Positions 1 to 11,551 are shown, numbered from the stretch's first letter. The stretch: 16,591 nucleotides of DNA from Candidatus Hydrogenedentota bacterium (GCA_007118235.1 SKRY01000436.1:1-16591), one strand, 5' to 3'. Notes: generated by a model from the sequence alone, not told the origin. A program made the numbers and translations.

Positions 1-614
1 ACCCCGACATCCGCTATATGACACACGCCCTCACGGGCGCTCACCCCGGCTCCGCCAGCCTGCATGAGAAGCGTGTCGTTCGTGTCGAACAGGGGTTCGC
101 CGTCCAACGCAACTTCAATCGTATCCCCGCGCGCCTCGACCCGCACCGTGTGCATTGTCTCGGGCGGCAACGGCATGTAGTGGCGTACGACCGCCACCCA
201 ATTGCCTTCGAGCAAACGCCAGAGGAACACGCCGTCGGTGTTCACCACCAGCATGTACATGGCGTTAACCACGCCATCCTCCTCCTGCACCCGAAACACG
301 AGGGCGGGCGCCGCATACCCCTCGAAGCCGAGCTGCCCTTGCACCACCAGATCCCGGGCGCTGAATCCATCCACCAAGGCTATGCTGGCTCCATCCAGCC
401 CCCCCGCCACGGCGTCGGACGCCGCTTCGTCCGGAATGACATTCACCATGCGGTTGTCTTCGAGCCGCCATTCACCGGGGTGTTCGTGATTCGCTTCACG
501 AACGCTGCGGAAGGCGTCGTATGGGACAGGCTGGGGTCCCGTGGCGCACGCTCCAATGACAAGCGCGGCCATTGAGGCCAAGGCCATGCGCGCGCCGCCT
601 TTGATTTTACTCAT
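1..614 (-). CDS. Putative lipoprotein with LamG-like/DUF1080-type domain (3' end outside window)
   Basis: The frame is open from ATG at 614 to the left edge, 204 codons without a stop, so the C-terminus is missing. An AGGAGG lies 12 bases upstream of the start, with a weaker GGAG nearer. The N-terminus has basic residues (K3, K5, R9), a hydrophobic stretch and a lipobox ending at Cys23 (I-G-A-C), which suggests a lipid-anchored envelope protein. Residues about 85-204 look like the beta-sandwich of LamG or DUF1080 (3-keto-disaccharide hydrolase-like) proteins. They contain FSARDLVVQGQ, then ALVFRVQ, then PLPPETMHTVRVEARGD, then IEVALDGEPLF. These folds usually bind or act on carbohydrate, but I see no catalytic residues that fix a reaction. 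The gene diverges from the discoidin gene at 972. Domain assignment is from pattern recognition only; the specific function is unknown. Confidence 0.75.
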   Translation of the reverse strand, partial: MSKIKGGARMALASMAALVIGACATGPQPVPYDAFRSVREANHEHPGEWRLEDNRMVNVIPDEAASDAVAGGLDGASIALVDGFSARDLVVQGQLGFEGYAAPALVFRVQEEDGVVNAMYMLVVNTDGVFLWRLLEGNWVAVVRHYMPLPPETMHTVRVEARGDTIEVALDGEPLFDTNDTLLMQAGGAGVSAREGVCHIADVG

Positions 615-971
615 GGTACTCCGATACCTCCTCTGTGAGGCCGTATCCTGATCGTCCGAGCCTTGGATGGGGATACCTCACCCCCATCGCACAGCGGTGT
701 ATTGTTTCACAGCCCCCCGCCGCAACGCAACGGACCGATCGCTTCCCCATCGCCGGTTACGGTGGTGTGGCGCTGTTCACATCTGCCGACGCTTGCCAGA
801 GCGCCCTCGGGCGCCCGAACGGTGCAGGCGGTGCGGGTTCGCCCGAGAACTGATTTGCGCCGCGCGCGGAGGGGTAACACGAAGGGCGGATCCACGGTAT
901 GCTATATTATGCGTAATGTGGCAATCGCAGGGAGCGGCGCTGCGGCGGACGCGGAACGAAAGGAGGGCGTT
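615..971. other. Divergent intergenic spacer
   Basis: This 357-base gap lies between the divergent lipoprotein and discoidin genes. It contains a 7-base inverted repeat, GATGGGG (666-672) and CCCCATC (682-688), with a 9-base loop. The repeat could be an operator or a leader hairpin of the minus-strand gene. The extended -10 promoter for the rightward gene is listed separately. I found no convincing promoter for the leftward gene. Open frames here, including an upstream in-frame start at 663 for the discoidin ORF, lack a Shine-Dalgarno sequence and resemble no protein I recognise. Confidence 0.5.
900..908 (+). promoter_or_regulatory. Extended -10 promoter for the discoidin gene
   Basis: TGCTATATT matches the extended -10 pattern TGn followed by a hexamer with 5 of 6 consensus bases. 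No -35 hexamer is recognisable 16-18 bases upstream, as is common for extended -10 promoters. A transcript would start near 915 and give a leader of about 57 bases before ATG 972. Confidence 0.45.
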
Positions 972-1670
972 ATGTTTTGGAAGACGGTATTTTGCAGCGC
1001 ACCGGTGGTCTTTGGGCTGCTATTCGCCATCGCCGCCGGGTTTTCCCCGCCAGCCCATGCCGAGGAACCGCCCGAGGGCATGGTCGAACTCGAGCTTGAT
1101 CTGCCCAAACCTTCTTATATTCCGGGACCCTGCGTTTCAAGGCCCCAGCGTGAACTCTCGTGGGAACCCCGCGATCCCGTGTACGTACCGGAGGGGGTGG
1201 AAAATGTAGCCTTCGAACAGCCGGTGACCGCCAGTGACGATCCGCGATTTAATGAGCTGGAGGACATTGTCAACGGGGAGAAGAGCTACGACCCGGACAA
1301 AGTTGTCGAGTTGCCGGACGGGCCGCAATGGATCCAAATTGACCTGGAAAGCGAACATGAGATCTACGTTGTCCTTTTCTGGCAGTTCTTCGAGTCCGAG
1401 CGGACGTATTTCGACGTGGTGGTGCAGGTGTCCAATGACCCCGACTTCGAGGAGGGTGTAACCACCGTCTTCAATAACGACGATGACAACACCTTGGGTT
1501 TTGGCGAAGGCGAGGATTCCGAATTCACCGCCACGTACGAAGGTAAGCTCGTCGAAGTGGACGGGGCCGAGGCCCGTTACGTACGGCTCTGGAGCAACGG
1601 TAACAACTGGAACGACCGCAACCACTGGATCGAAGTGGAGGTCCATGCCAAGCCCGTGGACACGGGGTGA
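972..1670 (+). CDS. Secreted discoidin (F5/8 type C) domain protein
   Basis: The protein is 232 residues. I chose ATG 972 because AGGAGG at 961-966 is well placed and a signal peptide begins exactly there: K4, a hydrophobic run to about residue 24, and a cleavage site after Ala-His-Ala (28-30). The longer in-frame start at 663 would bury this signal. Residues about 78-228 form a single F5/8 type C-like beta-sandwich. It opens with NVAFEQPVTAS and includes WIQIDL, YFDVVVQVSNDPDF and ARYVRLWSNG. Such domains typically bind carbohydrate or other surface ligands. There is no enzyme domain, so it may be a standalone binding protein or an extracytoplasmic adaptor. The mature protein is strongly acidic. 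It sits between a divergent lipoprotein gene and rpoB with no obvious functional tie to the polymerase genes. The fold is fairly sure; the ligand is unknown. Confidence 0.8.
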   Translation: MFWKTVFCSAPVVFGLLFAIAAGFSPPAHAEEPPEGMVELELDLPKPSYIPGPCVSRPQRELSWEPRDPVYVPEGVENVAFEQPVTASDDPRFNELEDIVNGEKSYDPDKVVELPDGPQWIQIDLESEHEIYVVLFWQFFESERTYFDVVVQVSNDPDFEEGVTTVFNNDDDNTLGFGEGEDSEFTATYEGKLVEVDGAEARYVRLWSNGNNWNDRNHWIEVEVHAKPVDTG

Positions 1671-1702
1671 AATCGCGCGCACGAGGGCGCGGTAGGAGGG
1701 TC

Positions 1703-1736
1703 CGCGGCGTCATTGATCCGGCGATTCGGACGCGCG
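1703..1736 (+). terminator. GC-rich hairpin, possible terminator of the discoidin gene
   Basis: CGCGGCGTC (1703-1711) pairs with GACGCGCG (1729-1736): 8 base pairs with one bulged G and a 17-base loop. It lies 33 bases after the discoidin stop and just before the rpoB -35 box. No T-tract follows, so an intrinsic terminator is uncertain. Confidence 0.3.
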
Positions 1737-1744
1737 TCAGGTAT

Positions 1745-1773
1745 TTGACATTGGTGTTCTGGTTTGGTAAGGT
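1745..1773 (+). promoter_or_regulatory. Sigma-70-type promoter of rpoBC
   Basis: A perfect TTGACA (1745-1750) is followed by a 17-base spacer and TAAGGT (1768-1773). The -10 matches only 3 of 6 consensus bases but keeps the key first, second and last positions, and TGG just upstream makes it an extended -10. Transcription would start near 1780, giving a leader of about 150 bases before rpoB. Confidence 0.65.
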
Positions 1774-1815
1774 ACACGTCTGTGTCCCTTCAGAGAGGCG
1801 AAGTGTGCCTTCACC

Positions 1816-1876
1816 ACGCACGCCGTTTCAGGGTGTGCGTTATCCCTTCTCGAGCCTGTGTGCGCCGCCCGGCGCA
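1816..1876 (+). promoter_or_regulatory. Two hairpins in the rpoB mRNA leader
   Basis: Hairpin 1 pairs ACGCACGCC (1816-1824) with GGTGTGCGT (1832-1840): 9 base pairs including one G-T, around a 7-base loop. Hairpin 2 pairs TGCGCC (1861-1866) with GGCGCA (1871-1876) around a GCCC tetraloop. Both lie in the predicted leader and neither is followed by a T-tract. They could modulate translation, stability or NusG/NusA-dependent readthrough. No known leader family is recognised. Confidence 0.4.
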
Positions 1877-1929
1877 TGAGCACATGAGCATATGTAACAC
1901 CATCTACGCAGTGCAAAAGAGGAATTCCC

Positions 1930-4900
1930 ATGGCTGTAGCTCCTAAGCAAATGAACAACCGACCTTCTTTGGGCCGAATTCCCGACGAAATGGAGTTGCC
2001 GGATCTCATTGAGATTCAGATTAAGTCGTATGAAGACTTTCTTCAGTGGGACGTGCCCCCCGATGAGCGGGAACCGAAAGGGCTCCAAGAAGTCTTTCTG
2101 GATCTGTTCCCGATCGTGTCTCCCAATGGGCTCACACGGCTGGAATTCGTCAATTACTCGTTTGCTCCGCCCAAGTACACCGTGGAGGAGGCGCAAGAGC
2201 GCGGCGTGACTTACGCGGCCTCGTTGAAAGCCATGCTGCGGTTGGCGCGTTACGAAGAGGTGGGGTCGAGTGGAGAGCAGCGGGAGCGCTTGATGGTGGA
2301 GCAGGAGGTGTTCCTGGGCGAACTGCCCATGATGACCCAGACGGGCACCTTCATCATCAACGGCGCGGAGCGGGTGATCGTGAGTCAGCTCCACAAGTCG
2401 CCGGGGGTGAGCTTTGAGCGCAAGCAGCACCAGAACGGGAAGTCGCTGTTGACGGCGCGCATCATCCCGTACCGGGGGGCGTGGCTTGAGTTTGAATATG
2501 ATATTAATGACGTCATTTGGCTGACCGTGGACCGGAAATCCCGGATCCACGCCACGGCCTTTCTGCGGGCGTTTGGCATCGAGGAAAACGAGGATATTAT
2601 TAGCCTCTTCTATGGCACGGAAGAGGCCAAACCCGGCAAGACCAAGATCAAGATCGGCAACAAAAACTACGAGTCCGAGGATTTGGTTGGGCGGGTCATT
2701 GCGCAGGACATCATCGACGAGGAAACGGGCGAGGTGCTGGCAGACGCCGGCGAGGAACTGACCGAGGCCGGGATCGGCCGCATCCTTGGCTCCGGCGTGA
2801 AGTCGTTCGCCTTGATCAAGCACCAAGATCTTCTGCGGGATCCCTCGCTGATCAAGACGTTGAACCTGGACAAGACTCAGACACAGGACGACGCCTACCG
2901 GGAGGTCTACGCCCGCATCCGGCCGGGTGATCCCGCCACGGACGCGACGACGCGCTCGTTTTTCCAAAAGACATTCTTTGATGCCAGCCGGTACGATTTC
3001 GCTCCCGTGGGCCGGTATAAGATTAACCGGAAGCTCGGGCTGGAGATCCCGCAAGAGACCAAGGTTCTCACGAAAGAGGACGTGGTGGCGACCCTGCAGT
3101 ACTTGGTGGGGCTCCGCGGCGGTCAGGGCGTCGAGGACGATATCGACCATCTGGGTAACCGGCGGGTCCGGGCCGTGGGCGAACTGCTGGCCAATCAGGT
3201 GCGGATCGGCTTGGTGCGGATGGAGCGAACGGTCCGCGAGCGGATGAACTACCAAGAAGAGGAACAGCTCACCCCGCAGAATCTGGTCAATCCCAAACCC
3301 GTGGGCGCGGTTATTAAGGATTTCTTCGGCCGGAGCCAGCTCTCCCATTTCATGGACCAGATCAATCCGCTGGCCGAACTCACGCACAAGCGCCGTTTGA
3401 GCGCGTTGGGACCGGGCGGCCTTAGCCGGGAACGGGCCGGTTTCGAGGTGCGCGACGTTCATCCCACGCACTATGGCCGGATTTGTCCCATTGAAACGCC
3501 GGAAGGGCCCAACATTGGCCTTATGGCCTCGTTGTCAACCTATGCGCGCCTAAACAACTACGGGTTCCTTGAGACGCCGTACCGCAAAGTGGAAAACGGC
3601 GTGGTGCTGGAGCAGGTGGAGTCGCTTTCCGCGTACGACGAAGACAATTACGTCATCGCGCAGGCGAACGCGCCGCTGGACGAGAAGAAGCGTTTCGTGA
3701 ATCCGCAGGTGCTGTCGCGCCATCGCGACGACTTCCCGAACATCGATCCCAAGCAGGTCGACTACATGGACATTTCGCCGAAGCAGTTGGTGAGCGTGGC
3801 GGCGGCGTTGATCCCCTTCCTCGAGCACGACGACGCCAACCGGGCCTTGATGGGCTCGAACATGCAGCGCCAGGCCGTGCCGTTGCTGCGGACCGAGGCC
3901 CCGCTGGTGGGCACCGGCCTCGAAGAGGTGACGGCCCGCAACTCGGGCACCGTCGTCCGGGCCGAACGCGCTGGCGTGGTCGAATATGTGGACAGCGAGT
4001 TGATCCGCGTCCGGAAGGAAGAGGAAACGGTAGACCTGGAGCACGAAAACCCCTTCCGCGCGGACGTCGATGAATACCGGCTAAAGAAATACGTTCGATC
4101 CAACCAAAATACTTGTATTAATCAGCGGCCCATCGTGAACCGGGGCGACAGGGTGGAGGCCGGGGCCATCCTGGCCGACGGCCCCGCGACGGATCACGGC
4201 GAACTGGCCCTGGGGCAGAACGTGCTGGTGGCGTTCATGCCGTGGGAAGGGTACAACTTCGAGGACGCCATCCTCATCAGCGAGGAATTGGTGAAGGATG
4301 ACACCTACACCTCGGTGCACATCCAGGTGTTTGACCTTGAAGCGCGCGACACCAAACTGGGCGCCGAGGAACTCACGCGGGATATCCCTAACGTGAGCGA
4401 GGACGCCCTCAAGAACCTGGATGAGATGGGCATTGTGCGTCCCGGCGCGAAGGTCAAGCACGGGGACATCCTCGTGGGCAAGGTGACGCCCAAGGGCGAG
4501 ACCGAGCTGGCGCCGGAAGAGAAGCTGTTGCGGGCCATCTTTGGCGAGAAGGCCGAGGATGTGCGGGACGCCTCGCTCACGGTGCCCCCGGGCGTCGAGG
4601 GCGTCGTGGTGGATGTGAAGGTGGCCAGCCGGCGCGACAAAGGCTTGGAAGAGGGCGCGAAGGGCGCGCTTCAGGCCGAGGTGGCGCGGGTCAAGCGCGA
4701 GTACGAGGAGCGCATCACGGACATACGCGCAACCTTTGTCAAGCTCATCAAGGACGACATCATCGGGATGCGTATCCAAGAAGATGTCGTGGACCACAAG
4801 ACCGACGAATTGGTGCTCGAAAAGGGCAAGAGGGTCAAGGTAAGCCATCTGGAAAAGGCGGACTACAGCGTGCTGGCGCGGTTGAAGGTGGATGACCGCG

Positions 4901-5796
4901 ATGTGCAGCGCCGCCTCACCCGTTTGGTGAACATGGCCGCGATGGAAGAGGCCAAACTCATCGCCTTCCGCGACACGCGCATCGAGCAACTGCGTAAGGG
5001 CGATGAGCTTCCGCCGGGGGTCATCCAGCACGTGAAGGTCTACGTGGCGACCAAGCGCCGCCTTTCCGTGGGCGATAAGATGGCCGGCCGTCACGGGAAC
5101 AAGGGCGTTATTGCGAAGGCCTTGCCCGTGGAAGACATGCCGTTCCTTCCGGACGGCACGCCGGTCGAGATTGTGCTTAATCCCTTGGGCGTACCCTCGC
5201 GCATGAACGTGGGGCAAGTGCTGGAGACCCATCTCGGCTGGGCGGCCAAGGCCCTGGGTTTGAAAGTGGCGACGCCCGTGTTCAATGGCGCGAGCGAGGA
5301 GGTCATTCGCGACTATCTGCGTCAGGCCGGTCTGCCCGAGGAAGGCAAGATCGAACTGCGCGATGGACGCTCGGGCAAGCCCTTCGACCAGAACGTCACG
5401 GTGGGGCAGATTTATATGCTAAAACTCAACCATCTCATCGACGACAAGATCCACGCCCGGGCGATCGGCCCGTATTCGCTGGTGACCCAGCAGCCCCTCG
5501 GGGGCAAGGCCCAGTTTGGCGGGCAGCGGTTTGGTGAGATGGAGGTATGGGCCTTGCAGGCGTATGGCGCCGCCTATACCCTCCAAGAGTTGCTGACCAT
5601 CAAATCCGACGACATTCAGGGCCGCACCAAGGCGTATGAGGCGGTGGTAAAGGGCGACCGCGAGGTCGAACCGGGCACGCCGGAGTCGTTCAACGTCCTT
5701 GTGCGGGAAATGCAGGCGCTGTGCCTCGACGTCATTAAGCTATTGCGTGTGGACGACGGGAGCGACGTTGAAAAAGAAGAGATGCTGGAGGGTTAA
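1930..5796 (+). CDS. rpoB: DNA-directed RNA polymerase subunit beta
   Basis: Beta subunit of core RNA polymerase; with beta-prime it forms the active-site cleft in the cytoplasm. It is 1288 residues, between the short Firmicutes form and the 1342-residue E. coli form. The start ATG follows AGAGGA at 7 bases. The rifampicin-binding cluster is at about residues 465-492 (FFGRSQLSHFMDQ, then HKRRLSALGPGGL). Asp476, His486 and Ser491 correspond to E. coli D516, H526 and S531 and are all the sensitive-type residues; N518 is Ile478 and S522 is Ala482. Lys1050 and Lys1058 in GDKMAGRHGNKG are the active-site lysines. GGQRFGEMEVWALQAYGAA (from 1197) is the C-terminal clamp-contacting motif. A charged helical segment near residues 900-960 fits the insertion seen in Gram-negative-type beta subunits. 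It is cotranscribed with rpoC, but rplL and rplJ do not precede it as they usually do. Confidence 0.98.
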   Translation: MAVAPKQMNNRPSLGRIPDEMELPDLIEIQIKSYEDFLQWDVPPDEREPKGLQEVFLDLFPIVSPNGLTRLEFVNYSFAPPKYTVEEAQERGVTYAASLKAMLRLARYEEVGSSGEQRERLMVEQEVFLGELPMMTQTGTFIINGAERVIVSQLHKSPGVSFERKQHQNGKSLLTARIIPYRGAWLEFEYDINDVIWLTVDRKSRIHATAFLRAFGIEENEDIISLFYGTEEAKPGKTKIKIGNKNYESEDLVGRVIAQDIIDEETGEVLADAGEELTEAGIGRILGSGVKSFALIKHQDLLRDPSLIKTLNLDKTQTQDDAYREVYARIRPGDPATDATTRSFFQKTFFDASRYDFAPVGRYKINRKLGLEIPQETKVLTKEDVVATLQYLVGLRGGQGVEDDIDHLGNRRVRAVGELLANQVRIGLVRMERTVRERMNYQEEEQLTPQNLVNPKPVGAVIKDFFGRSQLSHFMDQINPLAELTHKRRLSALGPGGLSRERAGFEVRDVHPTHYGRICPIETPEGPNIGLMASLSTYARLNNYGFLETPYRKVENGVVLEQVESLSAYDEDNYVIAQANAPLDEKKRFVNPQVLSRHRDDFPNIDPKQVDYMDISPKQLVSVAAALIPFLEHDDANRALMGSNMQRQAVPLLRTEAPLVGTGLEEVTARNSGTVVRAERAGVVEYVDSELIRVRKEEETVDLEHENPFRADVDEYRLKKYVRSNQNTCINQRPIVNRGDRVEAGAILADGPATDHGELALGQNVLVAFMPWEGYNFEDAILISEELVKDDTYTSVHIQVFDLEARDTKLGAEELTRDIPNVSEDALKNLDEMGIVRPGAKVKHGDILVGKVTPKGETELAPEEKLLRAIFGEKAEDVRDASLTVPPGVEGVVVDVKVASRRDKGLEEGAKGALQAEVARVKREYEERITDIRATFVKLIKDDIIGMRIQEDVVDHKTDELVLEKGKRVKVSHLEKADYSVLARLKVDDRDVQRRLTRLVNMAAMEEAKLIAFRDTRIEQLRKGDELPPGVIQHVKVYVATKRRLSVGDKMAGRHGNKGVIAKALPVEDMPFLPDGTPVEIVLNPLGVPSRMNVGQVLETHLGWAAKALGLKVATPVFNGASEEVIRDYLRQAGLPEEGKIELRDGRSGKPFDQNVTVGQIYMLKLNHLIDDKIHARAIGPYSLVTQQPLGGKAQFGGQRFGEMEVWALQAYGAAYTLQELLTIKSDDIQGRTKAYEAVVKGDREVEPGTPESFNVLVREMQALCLDVIKLLRVDDGSDVEKEEMLEG

Positions 5797-5799
5797 TCG

Positions 5800-9948
<4,149 letters not shown>

Positions 9949-9957
9949 GGCGGCGAT

Positions 9958-10056
9958 GGGGCGGATGACGCCTCAGCATTGTGAAATCGCGCCAGAACGG
10001 CGTGATATTCCAAGTGTGTGGCGCGGGAGGGCTGGCCTTGCGCGGCAGCCCCTCCC
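9958..10056 (+). other. Three consecutive hairpins downstream of rpoC
   Basis: Hairpin A (9958-9974) has a 6 base-pair stem with a GATGA loop. Hairpin B (9986-10006) pairs ATCGCGCC with GGCGTGAT, 8 base pairs including one G-T, around AGAAC. Hairpin C (10025-10056) pairs GGGAGGGCTG with CAGCCCCTCCC, 10 base pairs with one bulged C. Hairpin C is followed by AAAA rather than T, so it is not a standard intrinsic terminator. These could protect the rpoC 3' end, promote factor-dependent termination, or form a structured RNA. Confidence 0.4.
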
Positions 10057-10140
10057 AAAACGCCAGTTGCGGAATCTATGCTGCGGGCATTCAACGCCAA
10101 ATAGCCGTGAGAAATGCGCCGTTTGCCCTTTTTAAGGGGG

Positions 10141-10165
10141 TCCAGATAGCGCCTGGAAATTTTTT
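10141..10165 (+). terminator. Possible intrinsic terminator between rpoC and rpsL
   Basis: TCCAG (10141-10145) pairs with CTGGA (10153-10157) around a 7-base loop and is followed directly by AATTTTTT. The stem is only 5 base pairs, so the call is modest. Its place just before a strong promoter fits the end of the rpoBC transcript. Confidence 0.4.
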
Positions 10166-10198
10166 CCCGGGTTTTTCCCAGAAAAGGGGCAAGGGGTG

Positions 10199-10227
10199 TT
10201 GACAAGCGGTCCGGGATTTGGTATGAT
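10199..10227 (+). promoter_or_regulatory. Strong sigma-70-type promoter of the rpsL operon
   Basis: TTGACA (10199-10204), a 17-base spacer and TATGAT (10222-10227) match consensus at 11 of 12 positions. Transcription would start near 10234, about 70 bases before rpsL. Confidence 0.85.
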
Positions 10228-10303
10228 CAGTGGCCGCTGACTTGAGAGAGTTTCCTCTGTCTTTACATGCGTCAATTCGAGCCCAGTAAGGAGTACTAGG
10301 ATC

Positions 10304-10726
10304 TTGCCAACTATAAATCAACTTGTGCGTAATGCGCGGACGCGGCGGATAGCGAAGTCGAACTCGCCCGCCTTGAAGAAGTGTCCGCAGGCTTCCGGGA
10401 CGTGCACGCGCGTCTTCACGATGGCCCCGAAAAAGCCGAACTCGGCGTTGCGCAAAGTGGCTCGTGTGCGCTTGAAGAATGGCATGGAAGTAACAGCCTA
10501 CATCCCCGGCATCGGCCACAATCTCCAGGAGCACTCCCAGGTCATGATACGGGGAGGCCGGGTCAAGGATTTGCCTGGTGTGCGGTATCATCTGGTGCGT
10601 GGCGTGCTGGATGCCCAGGGGGACATGGGCGGCCAGGCAAGCACGAAGGACGATGGCGGAAAGAAACTGCACTTGGGGCGGTGGGTTAGCCGGTCCAAGT
10701 ACGGTGTGAAGAAACCAAAGAAATAA
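10304..10726 (+). CDS. rpsL: 30S ribosomal protein S12
   Basis: S12 lies at the 30S decoding centre and affects accuracy and streptomycin response. It starts at TTG 10304 with AAGGAG 10 bases upstream; the N-terminus MPTINQL is the universal start of the family, so TTG is firm. Conserved elements are CTRVFTMAPKKPNSALRK (Lys43, Lys44), GHNLQEHS and RGGRVKDLPGVRYH (Lys88, Asp89), with no classic streptomycin-resistance substitution seen. The protein is 140 residues against about 124 in E. coli. The extra length lies near residues 107-128, between RGVLDAQG and the terminal RSKYGVKKPKK, where about 16 additional residues are present. It is followed by rpsG after 18 bases. Confidence 0.97.
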   Translation: MPTINQLVRNARTRRIAKSNSPALKKCPQASGTCTRVFTMAPKKPNSALRKVARVRLKNGMEVTAYIPGIGHNLQEHSQVMIRGGRVKDLPGVRYHLVRGVLDAQGDMGGQASTKDDGGKKLHLGRWVSRSKYGVKKPKK

Positions 10727-10744
10727 GGGAGCTGGCTTAGAGTC

Positions 10745-11218
10745 ATGCCACGACGTCGCGAAGTACCTAAACGGCCACTGTTGCCGGATCCAAAATATAA
10801 GAGTCAGCTTGTCGCCAAGTTCATTAACACGGTTATGCGGTGGGGCAAGAAGAGTGTGGCTGAGTCCATTGTTTACGGCGCGCTGGGCATTATCGCGGAG
10901 CGGATGCCAAACGAGAGTGAACTCAGAGTGTTTGAGACGGCGCTGGAAAACGCCAAACCCCTGCTGCAGGTGAAGTCGCGCCGCGTGGGCGGGGCAACCT
11001 ATCAGGTCCCTGTCGAAATCGCGCCGGCTAACCGGACCGCCTTGGCGTTCCGCTGGGTTATCGGGTTTTCGCGGGGGCGTAGTGAGAAGACCATGGCGGA
11101 GCGGTTGGCGGGCGAGCTGATGGATTGCTATAATAACCAAGGCGCAACCATCAAGCGTAAGGATGATACACACCGCATGGCCGAGGCGAACAAGGCTTTT
11201 GCCCACCTGCGCTTCTAG
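10745..11218 (+). CDS. rpsG: 30S ribosomal protein S7
   Basis: S7 nucleates assembly of the 30S head by binding the 3' domain of 16S rRNA and contacts mRNA and tRNA at the exit site. It is 157 residues, close to the usual 156. Family motifs include MPRRREVPKRPLLPDPKY at the start, then VNTVM-like FINTVMRWGKK, then LENAKPLLQVKSRRVGGATYQVPVE, and the C-terminal KRKDDTHRMAEANKAFAHLRF region. AGGGAG lies about 13 bases before the ATG, which is rather distant, so translation may be partly coupled to rpsL. In E. coli S7 represses its own operon through the rpsL-rpsG spacer. Here that spacer is only 18 bases, so the E. coli site is not conserved. Confidence 0.97.
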   Translation: MPRRREVPKRPLLPDPKYKSQLVAKFINTVMRWGKKSVAESIVYGALGIIAERMPNESELRVFETALENAKPLLQVKSRRVGGATYQVPVEIAPANRTALAFRWVIGFSRGRSEKTMAERLAGELMDCYNNQGATIKRKDDTHRMAEANKAFAHLRF

Positions 11219-11230
11219 ACAGTGGCCGGT

Positions 11231-11257
11231 GGCGGCGCGCTGCCCACGGCGCGCGCC
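11231..11257 (+). terminator. GC-rich hairpin after rpsG
   Basis: GGCGGCGCGC (11231-11240) pairs with GCGCGCGCC (11249-11257): 9 base pairs with one bulged G and an 8-base loop. It starts 12 bases after the rpsG stop. Only a short T-run (CTCCCTTTTCTC) follows, about 14 bases later, so it may be a partial or factor-dependent terminator or an mRNA end-protecting hairpin. Confidence 0.35.
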
Positions 11258-11303
11258 CTGGATCGGCTGCTCCCTTTTCTCTGGATATGTGTGGCGGGCC
11301 CTT

Positions 11304-11432
11304 CTGGGATTGAGAAACGGTTAAACCTTCAACCCAATATGGGTCAGTCAATCCGTCTCCCTTGAAGAATATAGCTCAATCCCCAGGATTGTTGCGCGCC
11401 TTCCCATGGGCTGCGTTGGACATGGAGGCGCG
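11304..11432 (+). promoter_or_regulatory. Candidate structured RNA element upstream of fusA
   Basis: It lies within the 333-base rpsG-fusA spacer (11219-11551), which has no gene. An outer helix pairs CTGGGATTGAG (11304-11314) with CTCAATCCCCAG (11375-11386), 11 base pairs with one bulged C. Inside it, CTTCAA (11327-11332) pairs with TTGAAG (11362-11367), and CCCA-ATA-TGGG (11333-11343) forms the tip. A second copy of TCAATCC at 11348-11354 can compete for GGATTGA (11307-11313), so two exclusive folds exist. A separate hairpin follows: CGCGCCT plus CCATG (11395-11408) with CATGG plus AGGCGCG (11421-11432). fusA begins 120 bases later. No known riboswitch or ribosomal-protein leader is recognised; regulation is inferred from structure and position only. 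Confidence 0.4.
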
Positions 11433-11551
11433 TCTGCGTTGCGGGTTTCGGTTGGGGCGGCGCAGGGGGTCGGCGTGCGCGCCGGTGGCGGTATAACAGT
11501 TCGTAGTCAAGAAATTTTTTCGCGTAAACACCGTAGTTAAGGAAAGCACTC

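Larger units (their letters stand above)
9949..10303 (+). other. rpoC-rpsL spacer
   Basis: This 355-base gap has no plausible gene. It contains three closely spaced hairpins after rpoC, a short hairpin with a T-tract, and a strong promoter for rpsL; these are listed separately. TTTTTCCC is repeated directly around 10161-10179. The arrangement indicates that the rpsL operon can be transcribed independently of rpoBC. Confidence 0.6.

Noticed and set aside
399..405. Suspected frameshift at a run of seven C in the lipoprotein gene
   Set aside because: Rereading the minus strand codon by codon shows the run is in frame and the ORF stays open from 614 to the window edge with a coherent LamG-like pattern.
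18..575. Plus-strand 185-residue ORF
   Set aside because: It is antisense to the lipoprotein gene, has no ribosome-binding site and shows no recognisable domain; the minus strand has a signal peptide and a fold-like pattern.
663..971. Upstream start for the discoidin protein
   Set aside because: It would place about 100 low-complexity residues before a clear signal peptide, and there is no Shine-Dalgarno sequence at 663 whereas AGGAGG sits before 972.
1840..3471. Long minus-strand ORF (543 codons) opposite rpoB
   Set aside because: It lies antisense to conserved rpoB sequence; long shadow frames are expected from the GC-rich third positions. The same applies to minus-strand ORFs at 4081-5232, 5740-6720, 7537-9309, 10091-11206 and 13714-15180.
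11492..11497. TATAAC as a fusA promoter -10 box
   Set aside because: No -35-like hexamer or extended -10 TGn lies upstream at the proper spacing.
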